Positions 22,736 to 30,349 of a DNA stretch of 30,349 bases are shown here, piece after piece (within the stretch, counting starts at the first letter, position 1; the number at the start of each line of letters is the position of its first letter). Made by a program: the position numbers and the translations under genes. Source of the stretch: a bacterium UBP14_UBA6098. Lineage in GTDB: Bacteria; UBP14; UBA6098. Under the pieces are notes generated by a model. It saw only the letters and a list, made by a program, of their open reading frames with translations. It had not been told where the DNA came from and did no database searches. Where the stretch lies: the NCBI GenBank assembly GCA_002428525.1, contig DIWU01000009.1, positions 1-30,349 of the forward strand, read 5' to 3'.

Positions 22736-23599
22736 ATGAAGAAATATCTTCTTCTTTCGATTCTAATTCTCGGAACCGGCCTTTTCGCGCAGGCCAGCGA
22801 GGCCGCGATCGTCGCGACAGTCAACGATAATATCGTTGTCACACTCGGAGAGCTTCAGGGCGAGATCCGCACTCTTCCTCAGGATCAGATGTCGATCGCT
22901 ACGACAAAGGAAGGTGTCAATCAGGTTCTCGACGCGATAATCCGCCGCAAACTTTTGGCGGACAAGGCCCTTTCCTTCAAGGTTGACACGGTTCATGTCG
23001 TTCAAGAGGCTATCAAGCGCTCCCGCGAGATCGTCCTCGCCGATTTCCTCGCGATGAATATTCAGATGAACTCCAACTCCGAGCCGATCACCGAAGAGCA
23101 GGCCCGCGAGGTTTACACTCAAAATGAATCGCTATTCTATTCGCCCAAAGAGGTCGATCTCAAGCAGATAGTCGCAACCTCGCAGGACGAGGCCGACAAG
23201 GTCAAAGCCGAGCTCGATCAAGGTAAGAAGTTCGACGAGCTTATGGCAAAATACCCGGGAAATCCTCAGGGCGCCAAATCGGGCAATATCGGCTTGATTG
23301 CGGTGAACCAGCTCACACCCTCAGTCGTGGAGGTGGTCGATAAGCTTCAGGTCGGCAAATGGGGCGGGCCTGTTCAAACCGACAGCGGTTTTCATTTTCT
23401 TTATCTGATTTCGGTGAAACCGTCGGAGAAGATGGACTTCGAGATCATCAAGGACGATCTCATCAAGCAGATCACTAATAATCGTGCGCAGGAAGCGCTC
23501 GACGGCTACCTTCAAACACTGGTTGACGAATCGAAGATAACTCTGGATAATTCGGTGTTGAAAGAGGCAATTCTTCCGGCACAACCGACCGGTTTCTAA
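22736..23599 (+). CDS. Periplasmic parvulin-type peptidyl-prolyl isomerase (PpiC/SurA-like)
   Basis: 287 residues from the second of two adjacent ATGs (22736), which has AAGGAGG at the best distance; the first ATG (22733) is nearly on top of it. A signal peptide (about 1-18, FAQA) is followed by a SurA-like N-domain that begins AAIVATVNDNIVV. The parvulin domain covers about 130-230 (EVDLKQIVATSQDEADKVKAEL, FDELMAKYP, GNIGLI, TDSGFHFLYLI). It probably helps outer-membrane protein folding. It is last in the operon, and its TAA overlaps the addA stop codon on the other strand. Confidence 0.92.
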   Translation: MKKYLLLSILILGTGLFAQASEAAIVATVNDNIVVTLGELQGEIRTLPQDQMSIATTKEGVNQVLDAIIRRKLLADKALSFKVDTVHVVQEAIKRSREIVLADFLAMNIQMNSNSEPITEEQAREVYTQNESLFYSPKEVDLKQIVATSQDEADKVKAELDQGKKFDELMAKYPGNPQGAKSGNIGLIAVNQLTPSVVEVVDKLQVGKWGGPVQTDSGFHFLYLISVKPSEKMDFEIIKDDLIKQITNNRAQEALDGYLQTLVDESKITLDNSVLKEAILPAQPTGF

Positions 23600-26500
23600 T
23601 CCCCCGAGCAAACCTCTCTATAGGGACAGCCCTCGCATTCCGCGGAGGCTGTTTCTTTTTGGGCTTCGATCTTGTCCTCGATAAAACTCAACGTCGAGTC
23701 GAGGTCGAAGGGCGGAATTTCTATAGCCTCCACCGGGTTATGCGTGAAAAGAATCGAGGCTTCGATCTCCGATTCGGGGATCCCGAGCGCGAGCGAAACC
23801 GCGCGCCGGTATAGCGCGAGTTGCGGTGTGTAGAATTCGAGTTTTCGCTGTCTGGACTCCCCGAAACAGGTGTCGCTTTTATAGTCGAGGATATGCCAGC
23901 CGTCGCGGTCGCGCCAAAGCCTGTCTATCGTGCCGGTGAGCAACAGCTTGCCGGCTCTAAGGACAGCCCTATATTCCCTATGGTCTTTCAGCGGTTCGGC
24001 TGAGAATAAAGACCTCACGACCGGGTCGGCGGCGAGCCGTATCAGTGCCCCGACGCCCTCGGGTTTCCAGCCGGATCGCGCTATTACGCTTTCCGCGATC
24101 TCGACAATATCGGAGTCATTGGGAAGCGGTGAGGGTAGGGCCTCGAAGAAGCCGTGGACAACATTGCCCCAGCTCTTTCCCCCGAAGGTTGAAGCCTTCG
24201 GGCTTGATTCGAAGCTCTCGAGAAGCACCATTTTAGGGCATTTGCCGAATCCCGGAAGATCGGTCGCGCGAAGTGGGTAAATACCGCTCTCCGCCCGAAG
24301 CGGATTCAGATCGGAGGGGGCTTCGAGGCCGCGAATATCCTCCTCGGAGAGCGAGGTAAATATCGGGGCTATCTCCTCGATCTTAAGGGGCATCTCGGCG
24401 GGATCGGGGCCGACGGCTTCTATTCCGCAAAGAACCTTCACCTTCGCGGTTCCGAAATCGAGCTCGGAGATCCCGACCTCCGGTTCGCAGAGTCCCGCGC
24501 CCTCGCTGATTAACTTGAAAAAGCTTCCCTTCCAGTTATTTGTGGAAAGAATCAGATGGTCCCGGGCGCGGGTCGCGGCGACATAAAGGAGCCTCCGGGT
24601 CTCGGCGTCCTCCCGCTCGGACTCGAGCTTTTTGATCTCGCTGGAAACAGTCGAGTTGTCGGTGATGAACCTCGGCTTTAGAAGAGGCCCGAAAACAGGG
24701 TCGAAGTTGAAATTATCGGATTTTGAATTGCGTTTTCGGCCAAGCCCCGCGACTATTGTGATCGGGAACTCGAGGCCTTTGGCCTGATGGACGGTCATAA
24801 TCTTCACTGCGTTCGCGCCCTCGGACTCGATCGACGCCTCGCTTTCGTCGGCGGAGCCCTTCGCCCGAATCTTTTCCGCAAACCCTACGAGGTCAAGGTT
24901 GTCGTTCGAGAGGCAAATCTCGATGAACTTCTCGATATTCGCGATTCGCTGGCGGCCGTTTGGGAGCGCAGAATAGGTCGCCCAAGCGCCCGTGCGATGA
25001 AGCATTCGGGACAAGACTCGCGAGGCCGGCGCGACCTTCGACATGGCGACGATCTCGTCGAGTATCTCCAGCGCGAGCGCGACGCCCTCGACCTCTTCGC
25101 TCGACAAACGCGAATCGCCGCTTTTTGAGATCGACCTCATGCCGGAATAAATATCGCCCCGGCCGGCCTCGTGCACCGCAAAAAGCGAGGTATCGGAGAG
25201 CGCGAAGAGAGGCGATCTCAGCATAGAGGCCAATGCCACCGTATCTCTGCCGTCGGCGAGATAGTAGATTAAAGAGGATAGGTTCAAAACCTCTTCGCAG
25301 GAGTAAAAACCCTTTCCGCCGAGTTGTATGAACGGGATGTTCCTTTCGATAAGGGCCTTTGTCAACTCGCCGACCCTCGTGCGAACCGGTATCAGCACTG
25401 CGATATCGCGCCATTCGGCCGGTCGAACGGCCTTCCCGTCCAACACTGAAAGCCCCTCCGTGGATTCGCCTCGAACGATTTTGTCGATCCTCGCGGCGAC
25501 AAGCTCGAATTCATCGGGACTGTCGTCCTTTGCGAGAAGGATCTCGATCTTGCCCTCGAAGCCGGCCGGCTCGGTTCGGGCGAAGTTCAGCGACTGAGGG
25601 CGCGCGATGAAATCGAAATCCATTGGATTTCCCGTCGGGAAAACGACCTCTCCGAGCCGGTTGATAAAATCGAGGACTCGAGCGGTTGTTCGGAAGTTGT
25701 CGGAAAGCTCCTCGATTTTGCCGCGACGGGTTAAAATCCAGTCTGTTCCGCGGGCGACATTGGAGACATCGGCGCCGCGGAACCGATAGATGGACTGTTT
25801 CGGGTCGCCAACCCAAAAGAGATGCCCCTCGATTTTCGATGCAAGCTCCGAGGCGATAGTCCATTGAGCGGGGTCGGTATCCTGAAATTCGTCGATGAGT
25901 AGCGAATGAATTCCGGCGGCGATGTCCCGCGCGAACTCCGTTTCCCGAATGATTCCCCTTGCGGAGATGGTCAGTTCGTCGAAGTCGAGCACTCCGAGCA
26001 GGGGAAGCTCGGTGTCCGCGAATCGCGCGAAACTCTTATATAGCCGCGCAAAATGGAGGGTCGCATCGGCGAAGGCGGTGTCGGACTCGTTGAGTTCCGT
26101 GGGGAGAAAATCGGTGATCGGCTGAATTATGCTTCTCAGACCTTTAATCTGTTCTTTGACAATCTTACAGGTTTCTTCACCAACCCAATTCTGAGCGCTA
26201 CCAATACTCAAAGGGATTTTTATAAAATCGAGCATATATAAACAGACCTTCGCTGAAAGGTCGTCCGGCGGAGGCTCACCAATCGATCGGATGACGCACG
26301 CGAGCTTGTCACCGCTCTTAGCCTCTTGGGCTAATCTGTATATTCCCCGCATCTCGGCGAGCATATTGGCCAGAGAGGTTTTTTTTATGAGGCTGAAAAC
26401 CCTCCATTTGCACGAACGCCAATTCTCGAGGAGCTCCGCCGCTGTCTCAGGCATATTTTCGAGCGATTCGCCGGCGATGAGGCGCTTTTTATAGGCGGTC

Positions 26501-27036
26501 GCCAAGGCGGCTTCGATATCGCTCAGGCTCGTGTAATCCTTAAGAACGGCAATTGTTCCCCGCAACGAATCGTCCTCCTCGCAGATATCCTCGCAGAATA
26601 ACTTTGCGAGTCTCGCGAGGATATCTTCGGAGAGAGCTTCGGCCTCGGTCGCGAGGTTCATGTTCGTGAAGAAGGGGTATCGTCCCGCTATCCCCGCGCA
26701 AAAGCTGTGTATAGTCCCGATCCTCGACTCGGCCATGCGAATCGCGACCTCGTGCCAAAACTCGCCATCGGCCTCTCGGGCGAGGGTTTCGCATTTGTCT
26801 GCGATTCGAGCGGCCATCTCGGCCGCGGCTTTCTTTGTGTAGGTCATCGCGACCACCGAACGCAGTGCGGCCTCGGGGGAAAGCCCCGAGCGACCGGCCT
26901 CGCCGAGCAGTTTAATGAACCGCCCCGTGAGAACAACAGTCTTGCCGCTTCCCGCACCGGCGACCATACCGACGGCATGAGCCGTTTCGAGGCCTCGAAG
27001 CTGTTCTTCGGTAAGCTTGAAATCCTTATTCTTCAT
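23596..27036 (-). CDS. addA: AddA-type helicase-nuclease subunit with a C-terminal Fe-S nuclease signature
   Basis: 1146 residues from the ATG at 27036, chosen over the TTG at 27054 because GGAG lies 5 bases before it. UvrD-type helicase motifs are complete: P-loop AGAGSGKT (26-33), LLIDEFQDTDPAQW, WVGDPKQSIYRFRGAD, MTVHQAKGLEFP and LLYVAATRARDHL. The C-terminal RecB-type nuclease has His961, D1038 (GTIDRL), D1051 and K1053 (ILDYKS) and Q1072xxxY1076. Cysteines at 933 and at 1134, 1137 and 1143 (C-x2-C-x5-C) match the AddB-type Fe-S layout. With AddB it resects DNA ends for recombination. The start overlaps addB by 11 bases. Confidence 0.93.
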   Translation of the reverse strand: MKNKDFKLTEEQLRGLETAHAVGMVAGAGSGKTVVLTGRFIKLLGEAGRSGLSPEAALRSVVAMTYTKKAAAEMAARIADKCETLAREADGEFWHEVAIRMAESRIGTIHSFCAGIAGRYPFFTNMNLATEAEALSEDILARLAKLFCEDICEEDDSLRGTIAVLKDYTSLSDIEAALATAYKKRLIAGESLENMPETAAELLENWRSCKWRVFSLIKKTSLANMLAEMRGIYRLAQEAKSGDKLACVIRSIGEPPPDDLSAKVCLYMLDFIKIPLSIGSAQNWVGEETCKIVKEQIKGLRSIIQPITDFLPTELNESDTAFADATLHFARLYKSFARFADTELPLLGVLDFDELTISARGIIRETEFARDIAAGIHSLLIDEFQDTDPAQWTIASELASKIEGHLFWVGDPKQSIYRFRGADVSNVARGTDWILTRRGKIEELSDNFRTTARVLDFINRLGEVVFPTGNPMDFDFIARPQSLNFARTEPAGFEGKIEILLAKDDSPDEFELVAARIDKIVRGESTEGLSVLDGKAVRPAEWRDIAVLIPVRTRVGELTKALIERNIPFIQLGGKGFYSCEEVLNLSSLIYYLADGRDTVALASMLRSPLFALSDTSLFAVHEAGRGDIYSGMRSISKSGDSRLSSEEVEGVALALEILDEIVAMSKVAPASRVLSRMLHRTGAWATYSALPNGRQRIANIEKFIEICLSNDNLDLVGFAEKIRAKGSADESEASIESEGANAVKIMTVHQAKGLEFPITIVAGLGRKRNSKSDNFNFDPVFGPLLKPRFITDNSTVSSEIKKLESEREDAETRRLLYVAATRARDHLILSTNNWKGSFFKLISEGAGLCEPEVGISELDFGTAKVKVLCGIEAVGPDPAEMPLKIEEIAPIFTSLSEEDIRGLEAPSDLNPLRAESGIYPLRATDLPGFGKCPKMVLLESFESSPKASTFGGKSWGNVVHGFFEALPSPLPNDSDIVEIAESVIARSGWKPEGVGALIRLAADPVVRSLFSAEPLKDHREYRAVLRAGKLLLTGTIDRLWRDRDGWHILDYKSDTCFGESRQRKLEFYTPQLALYRRAVSLALGIPESEIEASILFTHNPVEAIEIPPFDLDSTLSFIEDKIEAQKETASAECEGCPYREVCSGD

Positions 27037-30000
27037 CGCTCTCCGAATCCGCAAGATCGGGGTTGTATCCGCATATCGTTTTATATGAGCAATTTTTGCA
27101 TGAGTTTTCCGAGATAGGCTTCACGGGGAAGTAGCCCTCGGAGATATCGGCGATAAGCTCCTGCGCCATTCGGCCGAAGCCCTCGAGAGTGGATTCCCAT
27201 TCGTCGAAGGCCACCGATTTCTGATTCTTAGAGGCCGCACAGTCCGAGCGCTCGAATTTCCCGCCGATTGAAGGAGAACATTTGCCGAAGCCTTCCCAAA
27301 AGCGGCCGGAGGCAATTTCGCCATAGGAGCGCGCCATAAATAAATAGAGGGGCATCTGTATCTTTTTCATCGCAAGCATATCTGAAAAACCCGCGGAGGG
27401 GCCGGACTTGTAATCGATCACTCTGAGCCGACCCACACCGTCCGCGTCGATTCGGTCTATCTTGCCGCTGAGGAGTGTCTCGCCGAGTTTTGTTATTAGC
27501 TTCTGTTCAGTCGAGATCGGGATGAAATCGTCGCCTTTTTTCAAAAGCTCTTCGAGGTATTTGTTAAGCGATTTCATCAACATGATCTCGAGATCGCGCA
27601 TCTGCGATTCCTTAATCGGTGCCTCGACAGCGGACAAACCTATCGCGATACATGATTGAATTTGGGCCTTTGCGTCGTCGAGGTTAGAGTCGGAAACGAT
27701 GACGCGGGCGCGCGCGGCGGCGTAATCGGATTTTATTCTCTCGATGCGCTCTTCGATCGTCGAGTCCGGGCCGAAGAAGCCGTCGATACGGCGCTTCCAG
27801 AACACCTCGAGTGCCTTATGGAAGGCATTCCCGAGATCGATTGGCGAAAGATCGCCCATAGGCTCCGGTCGCCCCTCGATTTCTATAATCTTCTCGAGCA
27901 TAAATGCGAAGGGGCAAGCGAGGTATCTCTCCAACTGGGTGATGCTGATCTTGGCGGTGAATTTTTTATATCGGTCTTCGAAGGCCTTGTCGAGGCGACC
28001 GCCGTAGGGGCTATCCGCCATCCTTCGGAAGAGCAGGGAGATACGGACCGCCCTTGCGGCGCGGTCGATAAAATCCGCGCCTGCAAGGTCCTTTTCAAAA
28101 GAGATTCTCTCGTCTCGGGGAAGCTGGAGCGATTCGCCGGCGGCTACCTGCCGCCTTCGGCGCGTGAAGGGCCGATCGAGAAGGCTCCCCGCGAGGGCGG
28201 CCATGCTCTCGCGATAGGCCCCCTCACGCTCGGCGAGGGCGCGATAGAGGGATACTATCACAGGCGAGGGCGGAAGGGGGTCACTGCCGTCGGAGAGCGG
28301 GCGCGTCATGAGGGTCAGCTCGGCTCGATCCACTAAAGAAAGGGCGTGGCAATATCCCCTGAGAAGTGCGTCCGGCAGGTCGAGCCCTAGGGCCGAGGCC
28401 TCGGATGCAGTGAGAAACAGAGTCTCGTTTCGCGAGCGGGGAAGCTCGCCCTGAACGCATCGCGGAACCACCGCAACCCTCGAGTCGCAACGGTAGATCT
28501 CGGATACGGGTCGAAAGCGAACACCTCGGCCGCCCTTTTCCGATATACTTTGTTGGGACAGAAAGCTTTTCAGAACCGCGAGATGCCCTCCGAAACTGTC
28601 TTTCGGCGAATGCCGGAAATATTCGAGCAGTTCCTCGATCGCTGTTAGGGATTCGATTGAAAGTTCGAGCGAGGAGGTATCCTCTAATTTAGCCCTTTCG
28701 AGGATTGCCTCTCGGATATTGAATTCGCGAAAGAAGGCCGTCACAAGCCTCGAAAAATCCGCGCCCGATATCAATTTCATGCCGAAAGCCGAATCGAAAA
28801 CAGAGACGAACTTCGCATTAAAATCGAGTAAAGCGGTTGCCGCCGCGCTTTTTTCATCGGGAAGCCCTTCGACGGGAATCTTAAAATCGGATGCGACGAC
28901 TATCCCCAAAGAACAAAGCAAGGTGTCGATCTCCTCGGCAGAATCGGCTCGAAGTAGGGGATGTTTTAGAATAGCCAAAAGTGTGAAGCGCGAGAGGCCG
29001 TCCTCCAAGGCGGTTGCCACGAGCGATAGAAGACGGACCACGGGGCTTTGGTCGTAGGCCGGGCCGGGAATGCCGTGAAATGGGATACCGTGTTCCTCGA
29101 GGCTTCGGGCGAAAAGGATAGGTTCGTCGCAGAAGATCGCGATGTCGGACAGGGGAACCGAAAAATCGACTGAGAGCGATTTGATAGCCGAGGCGACGAG
29201 ATCGGCCTCTTGAATCGGGCCTATGGCCTCGAGCGCCGAGATACACGGCCACGGGCACAGGCTCGATTTCGGAATCGACTCGAGTTCGCCGTCTCGGGCG
29301 GCGATTATTGAGGATATTCGCTTTTCGGGGTTCAGGTTTCGGAACGAAAAATCCCCGATTCGCTCGACCTCGACGCCGAGACCCCTCGCGGTTCGTTCGA
29401 GCAGGTTGGCACTTGAAAGCAGTGCTTCGCGAAGCCGTTGCTCTGAAAAACCGGAAATATTCGCCTCGACGAAGAAGTCCACATCGAGGTGCTTTGCGAG
29501 CGCGGAGATGATCTTGGCGTCGGTTTGGCGAAGCTCGTCGAAGAGCGCGGCGACAACCCTTCGGCCGGGAATATCAATATCTGGAAGACCTTTTTCGAGT
29601 AGGCTCCCGACTGCGGCTTTCTCGCGACGAGCGCGGTCGGTTATGCCCATAGCGCTAAGCTCTTCGGCATATCGATCGAGCAACTTCGCCAGCTGACGAT
29701 GCCTCGAACTGACCTTCCAGCCGTTCCTTGCAAGCTCGCCGAAGAGGTCGCTTTCGGAGAATATCCCCGCGCGCCTGAGCGCGAGGATCAAGGAAAGCAC
29801 TCCCGAAATAATTGAACCGTTGGAGAACGACCTCTCGAATTCCGTGTCTTCGGCGAGGATTTTTTTAACGATGAATATCTGCAGATTCTCGTCGATCTGC
29901 GCGGGGATATCCAAACGCTTGGCGATCTCCTCGATGAAGGTCTTCGGGGTGAAGGTCCACGGCCCGAGGCGCGCGCCGCAGTCGGAGAGTATCCTCCGCA

Positions 30001-30088
30001 CCGCGTCGCTCAGAGCGCTGTTGTCGGGAAAGAGGAAAATGCCCTCCCCGCCGAGATCGCAGGAGCGCCGGATTATCCTGAGCATCAC
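27026..30088 (-). CDS. addB: AddB-type nuclease subunit with Fe-S cluster motif and no visible P-loop
   Basis: 1020 residues from GTG at 30088, or 1019 from the adjacent ATG at 30085; both overlap the rho stop. The N-terminus lacks the GRSGSGKT-type Walker A found in Bacillus AddB, going straight into LFPDNSALSDAVRRIL. A degenerate helicase core follows. The C-terminal nuclease has C725 (LACPFAFML), H757, D878 (GKIDR), D892 and K894 (VIDYKSG), Q911xxxY915 and C997/C1000/C1006 (C-x2-C-x5-C). That is the classic AddB Fe-S nuclease. Together with AddA it processes double-strand breaks up to a Chi-like site. The operon order is rho-addB-addA. Confidence 0.92.
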   Translation of the reverse strand: MMLRIIRRSCDLGGEGIFLFPDNSALSDAVRRILSDCGARLGPWTFTPKTFIEEIAKRLDIPAQIDENLQIFIVKKILAEDTEFERSFSNGSIISGVLSLILALRRAGIFSESDLFGELARNGWKVSSRHRQLAKLLDRYAEELSAMGITDRARREKAAVGSLLEKGLPDIDIPGRRVVAALFDELRQTDAKIISALAKHLDVDFFVEANISGFSEQRLREALLSSANLLERTARGLGVEVERIGDFSFRNLNPEKRISSIIAARDGELESIPKSSLCPWPCISALEAIGPIQEADLVASAIKSLSVDFSVPLSDIAIFCDEPILFARSLEEHGIPFHGIPGPAYDQSPVVRLLSLVATALEDGLSRFTLLAILKHPLLRADSAEEIDTLLCSLGIVVASDFKIPVEGLPDEKSAAATALLDFNAKFVSVFDSAFGMKLISGADFSRLVTAFFREFNIREAILERAKLEDTSSLELSIESLTAIEELLEYFRHSPKDSFGGHLAVLKSFLSQQSISEKGGRGVRFRPVSEIYRCDSRVAVVPRCVQGELPRSRNETLFLTASEASALGLDLPDALLRGYCHALSLVDRAELTLMTRPLSDGSDPLPPSPVIVSLYRALAEREGAYRESMAALAGSLLDRPFTRRRRQVAAGESLQLPRDERISFEKDLAGADFIDRAARAVRISLLFRRMADSPYGGRLDKAFEDRYKKFTAKISITQLERYLACPFAFMLEKIIEIEGRPEPMGDLSPIDLGNAFHKALEVFWKRRIDGFFGPDSTIEERIERIKSDYAAARARVIVSDSNLDDAKAQIQSCIAIGLSAVEAPIKESQMRDLEIMLMKSLNKYLEELLKKGDDFIPISTEQKLITKLGETLLSGKIDRIDADGVGRLRVIDYKSGPSAGFSDMLAMKKIQMPLYLFMARSYGEIASGRFWEGFGKCSPSIGGKFERSDCAASKNQKSVAFDEWESTLEGFGRMAQELIADISEGYFPVKPISENSCKNCSYKTICGYNPDLADSESDEE

Positions 30089-30349
30089 CCGATGGCCATC
30101 GATCTAAGGAACTCCTCGTTTGTCTTGGTGGTGAGGACCTTATTCTTGAGGAATTCCATCGCCTCGACCGGGTTCATGTCCGCGAGGATCTTGCGCAGAA
30201 GCCACATCCGCTGAAGCGAGGTGTCGTCGAGAAGAAGCTCCTCTTTGCGTGTGCCGGAGCGGTTGACATCCATCGCGGGGAAGACCCTGCGATCGGCGAG
30301 CCTGCGGTCGAAGACTATCTCCATATTGCCGGTGCCCTTGAATTCTTCA
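30085..30349 (-). CDS. rho: Transcription termination factor Rho, C-terminal part (cut by the window edge)
   Basis: The last 87-88 residues are visible, beginning EFKGTGNMEIVFDR. The RVFPAMDVNRSGTRKEELL stretch and the closing EFLKNKVLTTKTNEEFL closely follow the E. coli Rho C-terminus, including the R-loop/Q-loop distal helices. The N-terminal RNA-binding domain and P-loop lie beyond the window. The TGA stop overlaps the addB start (GTGA or TGATG), an unusual coupling of a termination factor to a recombination nuclease. Confidence 0.95.
   Translation of the reverse strand, partial: EEFKGTGNMEIVFDRRLADRRVFPAMDVNRSGTRKEELLLDDTSLQRMWLLRKILADMNPVEAMEFLKNKVLTTKTNEEFLRSMAIG

Overview
This window looks like a chromosomal segment from a Gram-negative (diderm) bacterium of the FCB/Fibrobacteres-Chlorobi-Bacteroidetes broad group, probably an uncultured candidate phylum. 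The diderm reading rests on a TolC-type outer membrane factor, an RND pump, an Mla lipid-transport operon, a periplasmic parvulin and two lipoproteins. The FCB reading rests on a large secreted protein whose C-terminus has the PNPFNP...GIYFIK layout of type IX secretion sorting domains. The phylum itself cannot be fixed from this sequence alone. Starts other than ATG (TTG, GTG) are common, and coding density is high.

Layout. 1-197: two tandem copies of a hairpin-bearing repeat and a minus-strand terminator. 198-4142 (minus): a two-gene operon made of a cohesin-like lipoprotein and a 1123-residue surface protein with VWA, cohesin-like, dockerin and sorting domains. 4414-4970 (plus): tRNA-Lys(CUU) and tmRNA. 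5140-6231 (plus): a family 2 glycosyltransferase with a promoter so close to its start codon that the mRNA may be leaderless. 6423-12493 (minus): a tetR-outer membrane factor-adaptor-RND efflux operon. 12747-16697 (minus): a pyrimidine operon, pyrR-terminator-pyrB-family 4 glycosyltransferase-pyrC. 16698-17024: a divergent intergenic region with a compact cloverleaf of inverted repeats. 17025-23599 (plus): mlaE-mlaF-mlaD, then tmk, an S41 carboxyl-terminal protease, a TauE/SafE permease and a PpiC-type parvulin, almost without gaps. 23596-30349 (minus): rho (3' end only), addB and addA, translationally overlapping.

How the genes work together. The Mla genes plus the protease and the parvulin form a cell-envelope maintenance group. 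The efflux operon is self-contained, with its own TetR-family regulator. The pyr operon makes pyrimidine precursors and carries an intrinsic terminator between pyrR and pyrB that could act as a control point. AddAB performs end resection for recombination; here both subunits appear to carry an Fe-S type nuclease, and AddB lacks a visible P-loop.

I found no CRISPR array, insertion sequence, prophage or obvious defence island. The best candidates for something new are the cloverleaf element (16808-16945), the four exact 34-residue repeats in MlaD, the double Fe-S AddAB, and the cohesin/dockerin/type IX surface pair.
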